A DNA stretch of 64,000 bases from DATARH01 sp963778385 (GCA_963778385.1 CAVZUA010000006.1:124001-188000), one strand, 5' to 3'. Counted from the first letter of the stretch, positions 27,109 to 36,213 are shown. Notes: generated by a model not told the origin, from the letters alone. Made by a program: numbers and translations.

Positions 27109-28050
27109 ATGCCAACTACTCGGAAAACCATCCACGGCGCCTGGAACGACTCCCCCAACGCGGTGACGCTGATCGACGCGCATCATCATCTGTGGGAGAT
27201 CGGCCGGAACAAGCATCCGGGTTTGCGCGGCGACCGGCATGATTTCTTCATGGGCGACAACAGCGCGATCCGTCGCGACTACCTGCCGGACGACTACCGG
27301 CGTGATGCCGCCGGCCACAATGTGCTGACCACGGTGCACTGCGAGGCGGAATGGGAACGCGACGACCAGGTCGGCGAGACGCGCTGGATCGCCTCGCTCA
27401 GCGAGCGCCATGGATTTCCGGGCGCGATCGTCGCGCACGCCTGGTTCGAGACACCGAATGCCGGGGAGATCATCGCCGCGCAGGCGGCGTGCCCGCTGGT
27501 ACGCGGCATTCGCTCCAAGCCGGTGACTGCGGCGTCGCCTGACGGGATCACCCCCGGTATCCCGGGGTCGATGCAGGACGAGCGCTGGCTGCGCGGCTTT
27601 GCTCTGCTGGATAAATACGGACTGTCCTGGGATTTGCGGGTGCCATTCTGGCACCTCGAAGAGGCCGCTGTGGTCGCCCGCGCCTTTCCCAACACCAAGA
27701 TCATCCTCAATCACACCGGCTTTCCGTGGGATCGCAGCGAAGAGGGGCTCGCCGCGTGGCGGCGCGGCATGGCGGTGCTGGCGCGCGAGCCCAATGTCTG
27801 GGTCAAGGTCTCGGAGTTCGGACTGCGCGACCGGCCGTGGGTTTATGAGGAAAACCGCCGTGTCGTGCTCGACGCGATCGCGATTTTCGGGATCGAGCGC
27901 GCGGTGTTCGCGACCAATTTCCCGGTGGCGAGCCTCAGGATCGGCTATGACGCGCTGGTTCGCGCGATGAGCCGGATGCTGGCCGATCGGTCGGCCGAGG
28001 ATCGGGATCGGTTCTTCTGGAAGAACGCCGCCGCATTCTATCGCCTTTAA
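27109..28050 (+). CDS. Amidohydrolase family protein (amidohydrolase_2)
   Basis: A 313-residue TIM-barrel metal-dependent hydrolase. The N-terminal metal motif is LIDAHHHLWEIG. Further ligands are likely the His in TTVHCEAEW, the His in ILNHTGFPWDR, and the Asp-equivalent region near RAVFATNFPVAS. This branch includes 2-pyrone-4,6-dicarboxylate lactonase and L-rhamnono- or fuconolactonase-like enzymes, so a lactone substrate is plausible. It is divergent from vapBC with 53 bp between the starts, so their promoters must overlap. Confidence 0.85.
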   Translation: MPTTRKTIHGAWNDSPNAVTLIDAHHHLWEIGRNKHPGLRGDRHDFFMGDNSAIRRDYLPDDYRRDAAGHNVLTTVHCEAEWERDDQVGETRWIASLSERHGFPGAIVAHAWFETPNAGEIIAAQAACPLVRGIRSKPVTAASPDGITPGIPGSMQDERWLRGFALLDKYGLSWDLRVPFWHLEEAAVVARAFPNTKIILNHTGFPWDRSEEGLAAWRRGMAVLAREPNVWVKVSEFGLRDRPWVYEENRRVVLDAIAIFGIERAVFATNFPVASLRIGYDALVRAMSRMLADRSAEDRDRFFWKNAAAFYRL

Positions 28051-28241
28051 CGCCATCGCGAATCGGGCGTCGGGAATGGCGCGGCGGCAGCCGGCACGGC
28101 TCTCGGATAGTGCGGCGAAGTCATTGTAACTTCGCAGGTTTCGTAACCCATTCCGGTGAGCAACCAGAGAGCGCGAAGCCACCTGTAAGGTGATTGCGGT
28201 TCACCAGCCCCGGTTCATCAACTCCACGGGGGATCCGCGCG

Positions 28242-29813
28242 TTGGCCTCGCCGCTGGTGGTCGTTGTCGATAACAGCGCCACCAATTTGAAAATACTAGC
28301 CCGGCTTGCCGAGTCGCTTGGCGAGCCGGTTGCGGTGCAGGCTTTCGCCGACCCGGCGACGGCGTTGTCGGTCTGTGCCGAGCAGCGGCCCGACCTCGTC
28401 GTCGCGGCGGCAGAGATGACACCGCTCGATGCCGCCGCGTTCATCGCCCGGTTCCGTGAAGAAAAGGGCAGTGCCTCGGTGCCGGTCGTCGTCGTTGGCG
28501 CGCTCGACGATCGGGCTTGCGTCGAGCGCGCCCTTGCGGCGGGGGCGACCGACTACATTCCGACGCCGATCGATCACCGCGAGTTCCGCACCCGCCTGCG
28601 CAGCCTTTTGGCGCTGCGCCGGCTGGAGCAGACCGCGCGCGACAATGGCGTGCCGACCGGCTCCGGGCTGTCGCGCGCGCATGAACGGCTGCTGCGTGTC
28701 ATCGACGCGGTGCCGGCATTGGTCTGCGCCACCGATGGCGACGGTCGCTACATCTTTTGCAATCAGCGTTTCGCGTCGTTTGTCGGGCTGCGGCCGGGCC
28801 GGCTGATCGGACGGCGCCCGCGCGAGGCGCATGACGACGCTCTGGGACGGCGGCTCGCCGAGCTCGACGCACGCCTCATCGCCGGCGAAATCTTGCCGGC
28901 TTCGTTCGAGGAGGAGATCGTCGATCGCGACGGCAGACTCTGCGACCTGCTGACGACAAAATCTGTCTATCACGACGGCGACGGCACTATGGTCGTCACG
29001 GTCTCGCTCGACATCACCGCGCGCAAACGCGCCGAGCTCGACCTCATCGCGATGAAGGAGCACGCCGAGGTCGGCAATCGCAGCAAGACAGAATTTCTCG
29101 CCAATATGAGCCATGAGCTGCGCACGCCGCTGAACGCGATCATCGGCTTTTCGCAGGTCATGGCCGGCGAGATGCTCGGGCCGATCGCGACGACGCGCTA
29201 TGTCGGTTATGCCCGCGACATCCTGGCGAGCGCCGAGCATCTGCTCGGTATCATCAACGATATTCTCGACGTCTCGAAGCTCGAGTCCGGCAAGGCCGAG
29301 CTGATCGAGGAGGTGATCGACCTGCCGGCCGCGATCGCCGAGCTGATCGTGCTTGTCGAAGGCAAGGCCAAGGCGGCTGACATTCGGCTGGTCGCCCGCC
29401 AGGAAGGCGAGGTGCCGTTGTTGCGCGGCGATCTGCGCAAGGTCAAACAGATCATCCTCAACGTGATGAGCAACGCGATCAAGTTCAGCCGCGGCGGCGG
29501 CGAAGTCGAGATCGTGCTGAAAGACGAGGCCCGCCAGGCCGTGATCGCGGTCGGCGATCGCGGCGTCGGCATGGACCCGCACGAGGTCGAGTTGGCGATG
29601 ACCCGGTTCGGCCAGGTCAGCGGGCCGTGGACCCGCGAGCATGCCGGCACCGGGCTCGGCCTGCCGCTCGCGATCGGGCTGGCCGAGCTGCACGGCGGGA
29701 CATTGTCGATCGTCAGCACCAAAGAGGTCGGGACCACGGTGACCGTTACGTTCCCGGCCTCTCGTTCGGTGCTGGCGGTGAATTCGAGCGAAGCCGTTCG
29801 ATCGGCGGGATAG
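28242..29813 (+). CDS. Sensor histidine kinase with degenerate receiver, PAS and intact kinase core
   Basis: A 523-residue soluble protein. No ATG opens the frame; the TTG at 28242 has GGGGGA 8 nt upstream and is preferred over a TTG at 28194. Residues 1-120 fold as a response-regulator receiver but lack key residues: the phosphoacceptor position is Ala56 (DLVVAAAEMTP) and the conserved lysine is Thr108 (DYIPTPID). A PAS domain follows (about 145-255). The HisKA box FLANMSHELRTPLNAIIG has His291, and N, G1 and G2 boxes (NVMSNAIKFS, VGDRGVGMDP, GTGLGLPLA) are intact. A second, defective kinase follows after 12 bp, clearly cotranscribed. Confidence 0.88.
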   Translation: MASPLVVVVDNSATNLKILARLAESLGEPVAVQAFADPATALSVCAEQRPDLVVAAAEMTPLDAAAFIARFREEKGSASVPVVVVGALDDRACVERALAAGATDYIPTPIDHREFRTRLRSLLALRRLEQTARDNGVPTGSGLSRAHERLLRVIDAVPALVCATDGDGRYIFCNQRFASFVGLRPGRLIGRRPREAHDDALGRRLAELDARLIAGEILPASFEEEIVDRDGRLCDLLTTKSVYHDGDGTMVVTVSLDITARKRAELDLIAMKEHAEVGNRSKTEFLANMSHELRTPLNAIIGFSQVMAGEMLGPIATTRYVGYARDILASAEHLLGIINDILDVSKLESGKAELIEEVIDLPAAIAELIVLVEGKAKAADIRLVARQEGEVPLLRGDLRKVKQIILNVMSNAIKFSRGGGEVEIVLKDEARQAVIAVGDRGVGMDPHEVELAMTRFGQVSGPWTREHAGTGLGLPLAIGLAELHGGTLSIVSTKEVGTTVTVTFPASRSVLAVNSSEAVRSAG

Positions 29814-29825
29814 GCAGGAAAAGCG

Positions 29826-32309
29826 ATGCCACGGAAGCCCATGAGATCAGCCTTGCGCAGAGAGGAGCCGGTCGTGCCGCGCAGTTCGATTGCGCCTCTC
29901 GGGCCGTCGCTGTCCCGTGTCGCCGCGGAGCCCGTCGCCCACCCGGCGCCTGCCGCGCCCACGCCTTCGACCGAGCCGGGCGGAGTGGCGCGCCTCGCGC
30001 GTTTCACGGTGCTCGGCCTGGGGATCGCCGGCGTGCTCCCGCCGCTGGCGTTCACGACGCATGCCGCCGAGCTCGGCGTGGTCGGCGCTGTGCCGGTGTC
30101 GATCGCGCTGACGGCGCTGTTGATCCTGGCCCCGGCCTTAGTCGGGCTGGTGGCCGCCATGTTTGGCCTCGAAGGCGTCCAGCAGAGCTTCCGCGCGCGC
30201 GGCGACAAGGAGCACGAGCAGGCGGTCTCGCGGGTGTTTGTCGCGGCGCTGGCGGTGGTCTACGGCTTCGCGGTGCAAGGCTACGGCGACGGGGCTGCAT
30301 CGTGTCAGATCGTCGCGGCGCTGGGATTGGCCGGCGCCTGGATCTTTCTGCTGCTGACGATCCTCGACCCGATCACCTCCCCGTTGCGCTATTACGTCGG
30401 CACCGTCTTCGATGCCGTGTTGCTGGCGGCGCTGCTGCATTTCGGCGCGGCGCTGACCGCGCCCTGGTTCCCGCTCTACCTGTTGGCGACCTTCTATGCC
30501 GGTTTCCGCTTCGGTCCGGCGGCCCTGGCGGTGACGTCGGTCGCCAATCTGATCGGCTTCGCGGCGGTGGTCGCAACGACGCCGTTCTGGCGCGAGCAGG
30601 CGCTGCTCGCCGGCGGGCTGGTGATCGCGATGATCGTGCTGCCGGCCTATATCGGCCGCATGGTGCGCGAGGTCGCGCAGTCGCGCGCCGCCGCGGCCGC
30701 CGCGCAGGCGGCGCGCACCCGGTTTCTGATGGTGATCAGCCAGGCGCTGCGGGCGCCGCTCGACGCGATGATCGGCGCCGCCGAAGGACCTGAACACGAG
30801 CCGGAAGCGCCCTCGGCGCCCTCGGCGCGTGCGCTGCTGTCGCAGGTCAACAACATCCTCGATTTTTCGGCGATCGAGGCGGGCGCCTTCACGCCGGCGG
30901 TAGAGGCGTTCGACCTGCACCGGCTGGTCAACGAGACGCTGGCCGAGCGGCGCGCCGAGGCCAAGACGCGCGGGCCGACACTGCGCGTTCACATCGACCC
31001 GGCGCTGCCGTATCGGCTGCGCGGCTGGCCGCAGCAGCTAGCGCAGAGCCTCGACTATCTGGTGGCGCGGGCGATCGAGGTGACCGAGGCCGGCGCCGTA
31101 CGCATCGCGGTCGATGCCGTCGGCGATGCCGGTCAGCGCATCGATTTGCGGCTGGCGGTGCGCGACGAGGGGCCGCCGCTGTCGCCCGCCGACGCGGAGA
31201 CCATGTTCGACCCGTTCGCCGCCGGCGCGGAGCAGCGCTCATCCGCTGGCGGGCACGGCGCCTTCGGACTCGCGGTCGTCCGCCGTTTGGTCGAGTTGAT
31301 GGGCGGGCGGATCGCGGTCGACGGCCGCGGCGGCAAAGGCGCTGTCTTCACCATCACCGTGCCGCTCGATGTCGACCAGCCGGCGGTCGATCACGCGCTT
31401 GATCTCGGCCGATGCCTGGTGCTGATCGCCACCGAGGACAGCCAGTTTGCGAGCGATCTCGCCGAGCCGCTGAATGCCTGGCACGGCGACCCGCGCTGGA
31501 TCGAGGGCTTTGGCGCCACGCTCGACTTTGTCGGCCAGCGCGATTCCGGTGCCTGCACGGTACTGATCGTCGACGCGCGCCGGCACGCCCTGGCCGCGCT
31601 GAGCTTCGCGCATCGCGCGATCAGCGGCCCGGTCGCGCCTTCCTTCGTGCTGATGGTGGCTGAGACGGGGCAGCTCGACGGACTCATCGAATTAGCCGAT
31701 GGCGAGCTCGACGGTGTCCTCGCCGCGCCGCTCGACAACCGGCTGCTCGCCAATGCGCTGCATGCGCTGCCGCTTTGGCCCGGCGCCTCGCCGCGACCGG
31801 TGATGGTGCCGGCCGGCGCGGCTTTGCCGGCAGTCGAGGAGACGGCGCCGGCGCATGTCCTCGACCCGCCGATCCCGCACGCGGTCGAGCCGGTGCCGCA
31901 GGTCACGCCGATCTCGCTGCATCCGCGTTTCGCGGCAGATACGCCAACCGTCGATCCGCGCGCGATCGCGGCGCTGCGCGGGCTCGGCGACGGTGACGAT
32001 TTTTTCGCCGAAGTGATCGAGAGCTTCCGCGGCGAGACCAAGGAAATTATGAACCGCATCGTCCGCGCCGCGGCGGCGGGCGATGCCGCCGCCTTCGCCC
32101 GCGGCCTCCACACATTGCGCAGCTGCGCCGCCAATCTCGGCGGCACGCGGCTCTGCGAGCTGCTGTTGGCGATGCGCGATGTCAGCCAGCGCGAGCTGCG
32201 CGAGCAGGGCAGCGGCGTCGTCCAGCGTCTCGGCGACGAACTGGCGCGGCTCGACGCGGCGCTGGTCGAATACCTCCCGGATCGCGGCGTTTCGCGACGG
32301 GGGGCGTAG
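29826..32309 (+). CDS. RpfC-like membrane hybrid kinase with lost HisKA histidine and intact Hpt
   Basis: An 827-residue membrane protein. Residues 55-290 have about six hydrophobic helices. The dimerisation box reads FLMVISQALRAPLDAM, so the phosphorylated histidine is Gln306. The N-box asparagine is also missing (DYLVARAIEVT), though GAFGLAVVRRLVELMGG remains. A receiver-like domain (about 545-650) keeps Asp583 in VLIVDARRH, but its lysine is Ala634 (LAAPLDN). The C-terminal Hpt domain has the expected histidine, His762 in GLHTLRSCAANLGG. It looks like a pseudokinase scaffold whose Hpt may accept phosphate from the kinase encoded just upstream. Confidence 0.85.
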   Translation: MPRKPMRSALRREEPVVPRSSIAPLGPSLSRVAAEPVAHPAPAAPTPSTEPGGVARLARFTVLGLGIAGVLPPLAFTTHAAELGVVGAVPVSIALTALLILAPALVGLVAAMFGLEGVQQSFRARGDKEHEQAVSRVFVAALAVVYGFAVQGYGDGAASCQIVAALGLAGAWIFLLLTILDPITSPLRYYVGTVFDAVLLAALLHFGAALTAPWFPLYLLATFYAGFRFGPAALAVTSVANLIGFAAVVATTPFWREQALLAGGLVIAMIVLPAYIGRMVREVAQSRAAAAAAQAARTRFLMVISQALRAPLDAMIGAAEGPEHEPEAPSAPSARALLSQVNNILDFSAIEAGAFTPAVEAFDLHRLVNETLAERRAEAKTRGPTLRVHIDPALPYRLRGWPQQLAQSLDYLVARAIEVTEAGAVRIAVDAVGDAGQRIDLRLAVRDEGPPLSPADAETMFDPFAAGAEQRSSAGGHGAFGLAVVRRLVELMGGRIAVDGRGGKGAVFTITVPLDVDQPAVDHALDLGRCLVLIATEDSQFASDLAEPLNAWHGDPRWIEGFGATLDFVGQRDSGACTVLIVDARRHALAALSFAHRAISGPVAPSFVLMVAETGQLDGLIELADGELDGVLAAPLDNRLLANALHALPLWPGASPRPVMVPAGAALPAVEETAPAHVLDPPIPHAVEPVPQVTPISLHPRFAADTPTVDPRAIAALRGLGDGDDFFAEVIESFRGETKEIMNRIVRAAAAGDAAAFARGLHTLRSCAANLGGTRLCELLLAMRDVSQRELREQGSGVVQRLGDELARLDAALVEYLPDRGVSRRGA

Positions 32310-32321
32310 CTGACTGATGAT

Positions 32322-32470
32322 CCCCTCTCCCTGCGAGCGGGGGAGGAGAGAGTGGCGAGCGTAGCGAGCCGGGTGAGGGGCGGCCGCCTCTCGAAAGTTG
32401 GGGCCGGCGTCCGTCCCGACCGCTGCCCCTCACCCCGGCCCTCTCCCCGCAGGCGGGGAGAGGGAGAGCA
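32322..32470. repeat. Inverted-repeat element overlapping the 3' end of the glycosylase gene
   Basis: An element of about 150 bp with end hairpins CCCCTCTCCCTGC near 32322 and GGCGGGGAGAGGGAGAG to about 32470, and inner arms GCCGGGTGAGGGGC and GCCCCTCACCCCGGC. It lies between convergent genes and covers the last codons and stop of the glycosylase gene (complement strand). Confidence 0.75.
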
Positions 32471-33056
32471 CCTCGTCCCCGATCATATCGCGCAGGGCCT
32501 GCCACAACGCCAGCTTTTCGGTGAGGCTGCGGCTGGCGTGCGCCGGGCTGGTCGACGGGAGGTGCAGGTAGGTGAGACCGGGGCGGCGCTTGAAATGGCG
32601 GTCGTAGAGCCGTCGCGCGGTGCCGCCGTTGAACGCGACCGTCGCGATGCTCTGGTTGGCGTCGAGCAGGTCGTGGATCGTGTTTGGTATTTCGCGTTTG
32701 ATCTCGGTATCGAGGCTGGCGCGCCGCTCTGCCGCGGCGCAGACATCCCACAGCGCGATCCGCCGTTCCCTGACAAAAGACAGCCGTGCCTCGTAATCGT
32801 CCGGGAGGGCCGCGCCGAACAGCGCAAAGACAATCGGCCAGAACAGGTTGCGTGGATGCGCGTAATAACGCACCTGCCGCAGGGATTCCTCTCCGGGCAG
32901 CGTACCCAGCACGAGTGCGCGTGGCGCAGCGCCGATAATCGGCGCAAAACTGCGTTTCGCGGCGACTGTCGAAAGGTCGGTCAGTCGACGTAGCGGCCGA
33001 GCCGCACCGCGGTCTGGCCGCGCACCAGCCGGCGCGACGGCATGATCAGCACGCAA
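32430..33056 (-). CDS. DNA-deoxyinosine glycosylase (UDG superfamily family 6)
   Basis: The core begins KRSFAPIIGAAPRALVLGTLPGE and includes the characteristic QVRYYAHPRNLFWPIVF, VCAAAERRASLDTEI and LHLPSTSPAHA stretches of hypoxanthine-DNA glycosylases. These remove deaminated adenine from DNA. The start is uncertain: the frame has no ATG or GTG, only a TTG at 33056 (76-bp overlap with the preceding gene) or possibly a CTG next to that gene's stop. The last residues, SLSPPAGRGPG, and the stop codon come from a repeat element. Confidence 0.8.
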   Translation of the reverse strand: MRADHAVAPAGARPDRGAARPLRRLTDLSTVAAKRSFAPIIGAAPRALVLGTLPGEESLRQVRYYAHPRNLFWPIVFALFGAALPDDYEARLSFVRERRIALWDVCAAAERRASLDTEIKREIPNTIHDLLDANQSIATVAFNGGTARRLYDRHFKRRPGLTYLHLPSTSPAHASRSLTEKLALWQALRDMIGDEVLSLSPPAGRGPG

Positions 33057-33940
33057 TTGTCGTAGGGCGTACGGATTTCCTGGTCGCCGTCACGGCCGAT
33101 CACGGTGTCCTTTTGCGGGATCACCTCCAGCCCGACATAGGGCTCGACAAACTCGAACCGGTTGCCGGTGATGGTGACCGCCTCGGTGACCTGGATCACG
33201 CGCTGGCGCGGCGTTGCATCGAAATCGGGGCCACCGAGCGCGGCGACGTCGTCGCGCGTCACCGTGCCGAGCGCAATCAGGAAGCGCAGCGTTACGTCGG
33301 TCGCGACCTCCGCGGCGCGCTTTTCCCAATGCTGGCCGGCCTCGGTCAGCAGTGCTGTCTTCGGCGAGGCCGGGTCGGCGAATTCGACGTAATCGCGCAT
33401 GCGCGGACCGGCGGCATGGCCGGCGTCGCACATGATCAGCTCCGGGATGCCGACCTGTTTTGCCAGTGCTACCGATTTGGGCAGCAGCCCCGCCAGCATC
33501 AGCGGCGCCGTCGCGTATTGCATCGAGTGCAGGTCGAGCAGGTAATCCACCGTGGCAACGATCGGCCGCATCGTGCGGGCGCGTTGCAGCTCGGTCGAGT
33601 TTCGCGGGCCGTCCAGCGTCGCCGGCGACCACAGCCGGTTGAAGTCCTCGTCGATATAGCGCGAGGCGATCGGGTAGCGCGGGTCGAATTCCTGATAGGC
33701 CGCGACGTTGTTGAAGCCGAGCGTCAGCTTGCCGCGGCGCGGCCGGATATTGCCGCGGAACAGCTTGTCGATGGCGATCGCGCCGCAGATTTCGTTGCCG
33801 TGGGTCAGCCCGAACACCGCGACGTGCGGACCCGGCTCGGCGGCGGTGAATGTCGTGACGTACTCGACCCCGGTGTTGCCGGCGCGGTACGGCGCGATAT
33901 CGGGGGCGGTGAGCTCGACGTTGTAGCGCAGATCGGACAT
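32981..33940 (-). CDS. Succinylglutamate desuccinylase/aspartoacylase family (M14-like) zinc hydrolase
   Basis: A 319-residue enzyme, MSDLRYNVELTAPDIAPYRA. The zinc site is visible as GLTHGNEICG (His and Glu) with the second histidine in LLDLHSMQYA; a catalytic glutamate is probable in ALLTEAGQHWE. The family removes acyl groups from amino acids, for example N-succinylglutamate or N-acetylaspartate. It sits 7 bp downstream of an ArgE-like deacylase and overlaps the glycosylase gene, so the three are probably one transcript. Confidence 0.85.
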   Translation of the reverse strand: MSDLRYNVELTAPDIAPYRAGNTGVEYVTTFTAAEPGPHVAVFGLTHGNEICGAIAIDKLFRGNIRPRRGKLTLGFNNVAAYQEFDPRYPIASRYIDEDFNRLWSPATLDGPRNSTELQRARTMRPIVATVDYLLDLHSMQYATAPLMLAGLLPKSVALAKQVGIPELIMCDAGHAAGPRMRDYVEFADPASPKTALLTEAGQHWEKRAAEVATDVTLRFLIALGTVTRDDVAALGGPDFDATPRQRVIQVTEAVTITGNRFEFVEPYVGLEVIPQKDTVIGRDGDQEIRTPYDNCVLIMPSRRLVRGQTAVRLGRYVD

Positions 33941-33947
33941 TGCGGGC

Positions 33948-35114
33948 CTAGCTCAGCGAAACCCGGTCGATCAGGCGCTGCAGAAACGCCTCGCAACGGA
34001 CGATCTGGTCGAGCGCGACAAATTCGTCCGGCTTGTGCGCTTGGTCGATCGAGCCGGGGCCGCAGATCACCGTGGGGATCCCGGCGGCGGCAAACAGCCC
34101 ACCTTCGGTGCCGAACGCGACTTTGATCGTACCGTTGGCGCCGGTGAGCGCGGCGGCGAGTTGGGTCGCCTCGTGGTCGGTTGGCGTGTTGAGGCCGGGA
34201 GCGGCCGACAGTTCCTCGATCAGGATGCTGGTTTCCGGCCGCACCGCCCGCATTTCCGGGAGGATGCGGGTCTCGGCAAACGCGCGCAGCTCATCGACGA
34301 CGGCACTGACATCGTCCCCCGGCAGCGGCCGAATCTCGAAATCGAAGGTGCATTCGCGCGGCACGATATTGAGCGCGGTCCCGCCCTGGATCAGCCCGGT
34401 ATGGACCGACGAGTAGGGGGGCTGGAAATCGGGGTCGAACGGGCCGTGGTCGCGCTTGCGTCGCGCGATCTCCTTGAGTTTGGCGACCAGTTCGGCTGCG
34501 GCTTCGATCGCGTTGACGCCTTGGTGGGTCAGCGAGGAATGCGCCTCATGCCCGTGCACGTGGCAGCGCAGCGTGTGCTTTCCCTTGTGTCCGATCCCGA
34601 CCTGCATGTCGGTCGGCTCGCCGACGATGCATAGCCGCGGCTTGTTCGATCGGTCCTTCAGCACATCGATCAGCGTTCGTATGCCGATGCAGCCGATCTC
34701 CTCGTCGTAGGAGAACGACAGGTGGATCGGCTCGCGCAGCTTGCGCTGCACCAGCGTCGGCACGAGCGACAGCAGCGTTGCGACAAAGCCCTTCATGTCG
34801 GCGCTGCCGCGGCCGTAGAGCCGGTCGTCCTTCTCGGTCAGGGCGAAGGGGTCGGTGTGCCAGTCCTGGTCGTCGATCGGCACCACATCGGTATGGCCCG
34901 ACAGCATGATGCCGCCGCGGTCGAAATCGCCGATTGTCGCGTAGAGATTGGCCTTGGCGCCGCTCATATCGTAGACCAGCTCGCTTTTGACGCCGTAGCC
35001 GTCGAGATAGTCGCGGACGAACTCAATCAGCGCCAAATTCGAGTTGCGGCTTGTCGTGTCGAAGGCGACGAGCCGTTTTGTCATCTCGATCTTGTCTATG
35101 ACCGCGTGGGCCAA
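33948..35114 (-). CDS. argE: Acetylornithine deacetylase (ArgE/DapE family)
   Basis: A 388-residue M20 peptidase-family enzyme. I choose the TTG at 35114 because GGAG lies 6 nt upstream and the extra residues restore the usual N-terminal helix; an ATG at 35084 would give 378 residues. Metal ligands appear in SGHTDVVP, GRGSADMKG, YDEEIGCIG and GEPTDM, and GPGSIDQAHKPDE carries the last histidine. The hydrolase would release a free amine from N-acetylornithine or a similar acyl amino acid. Its neighbours, an aspartoacylase-like enzyme and a divergent N-formylglutamate amidohydrolase, suggest catabolic use rather than arginine synthesis. Confidence 0.8.
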   Translation of the reverse strand: MAHAVIDKIEMTKRLVAFDTTSRNSNLALIEFVRDYLDGYGVKSELVYDMSGAKANLYATIGDFDRGGIMLSGHTDVVPIDDQDWHTDPFALTEKDDRLYGRGSADMKGFVATLLSLVPTLVQRKLREPIHLSFSYDEEIGCIGIRTLIDVLKDRSNKPRLCIVGEPTDMQVGIGHKGKHTLRCHVHGHEAHSSLTHQGVNAIEAAAELVAKLKEIARRKRDHGPFDPDFQPPYSSVHTGLIQGGTALNIVPRECTFDFEIRPLPGDDVSAVVDELRAFAETRILPEMRAVRPETSILIEELSAAPGLNTPTDHEATQLAAALTGANGTIKVAFGTEGGLFAAAGIPTVICGPGSIDQAHKPDEFVALDQIVRCEAFLQRLIDRVSLS

Positions 35115-35289
35115 GCGGCGCTCCGTTAACCTATATCCGAGCCGCCGCACGATAGGCCGTAACCACGGCGAATTGCCAGAGGCTTGCCGCGGCATGTTTC
35201 CTGCGTTGCAAGGCCGCGCTGGCATTGCCTCTTTCCTCGGCAGCCGGCTTGTGCCATGCAACGAAGCGGTCATCAGCGAGCGTGGAGGA

Positions 35290-36156
35290 ATGAGCGAGAT
35301 CGAAACCGCTACCGGGTACGAGATCCCCGGCGTTTTGTGGCGTCGCGACCCGGAGGCGGACGCGCTGCCCTTGGTGCTCGATTCGCCGCATAGCGGTTCG
35401 CTCTATCCCGAAGACTTTTTCTTTTGCTGTCCGCTGCCGGTGCTGCGGCGGGCTGAAGACGCTTTTGTTGACGAACTGTTCGGCCACGCGCCCGATCTTG
35501 GCGCGACGCTGATCGCCGCGGTGTTTCCGCGCAGCTATCTCGACGTCAACCGCGCAGCTGACGACCTCGACCCCGGTCTGCTGGCGGCCGCCTGGCCGCA
35601 GCACTTGCAGCTGCGGCCGGCGACGCGGGTCGGGCTGGTGCGGCGCTTCGCGCAGCCGGGGATTCCGATCTACGACCGCAAGCTGCACCCCAAAGACGTG
35701 CTGGCGCGGATCGAGCGCTACCACACGCCCTATCATCGCACGCTCGACGAGGCGTGCGATCGGCTGCACGCGGAGTTCGGCGCGGTGTGGCATATCAACT
35801 GCCATTCGATGCCGTCGACCGGCAATCGCCAGATGGGCCGCAAGGGCGAGCACGGCGATTTCGTGCTCGGCGACCGCGACGGTACGACCTGCGACGGCGA
35901 ATTCACCGACATGGTCGCCGGCGCGTTGCGTGACATGGGCTACGAGGTGCACGTCAACGACGGCTACAAGGGCGTCGAGATCGTCCGCCGCATGGGCCGC
36001 CCCTTCGAGCGCCGCCACTCTCTGCAGATCGAGATCGATCGCGCGCTCTACATGGATCAGCGCACCCTCGAAAAGAATGCCGGATTTGATCATCTGAAGG
36101 CGGATTTGGCGAATCTGGTGGAAGAGCTGCGCGATTTTGTTGCCGCACGAATCTAA
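35290..36156 (+). CDS. N-formylglutamate amidohydrolase family protein
   Basis: A 288-residue enzyme, MSEIETATGYEIPGVLWRRD. Family motifs are LVLDSPHSGSLYPEDF, SYLDVNRAADDLDPGL, WHINCHSMPSTG and the C-terminal LQIEIDRALYM. In histidine breakdown this enzyme (HutG) splits N-formylglutamate into formate and glutamate. No other hut gene is present here, so its substrate may be a different formyl or acyl amino acid. GGAGG ends only one base before the ATG, closer than usual, so the start is slightly uncertain. It is divergent from the ArgE-like gene. Confidence 0.85.
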   Translation: MSEIETATGYEIPGVLWRRDPEADALPLVLDSPHSGSLYPEDFFFCCPLPVLRRAEDAFVDELFGHAPDLGATLIAAVFPRSYLDVNRAADDLDPGLLAAAWPQHLQLRPATRVGLVRRFAQPGIPIYDRKLHPKDVLARIERYHTPYHRTLDEACDRLHAEFGAVWHINCHSMPSTGNRQMGRKGEHGDFVLGDRDGTTCDGEFTDMVAGALRDMGYEVHVNDGYKGVEIVRRMGRPFERRHSLQIEIDRALYMDQRTLEKNAGFDHLKADLANLVEELRDFVAARI

Positions 36157-36172
36157 ACTGCACCGCTGATCT

Positions 36173-36213
36173 GCGTCCTTCGAGACGCGCCGTTGGCGCT
36201 CCTCAGGCGGACG
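36173..36213. repeat. Partial GTCCTTCG-type repeat
   Basis: The sequence GCGTCCTTCGAGACGCGCCG followed by TTGGCGCTCCTCAGGCGG matches the left part of the element at 19598-19674 but lacks its right end. It is the first of two repeats in the 361-bp non-coding gap 36157-36517. Confidence 0.6.
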
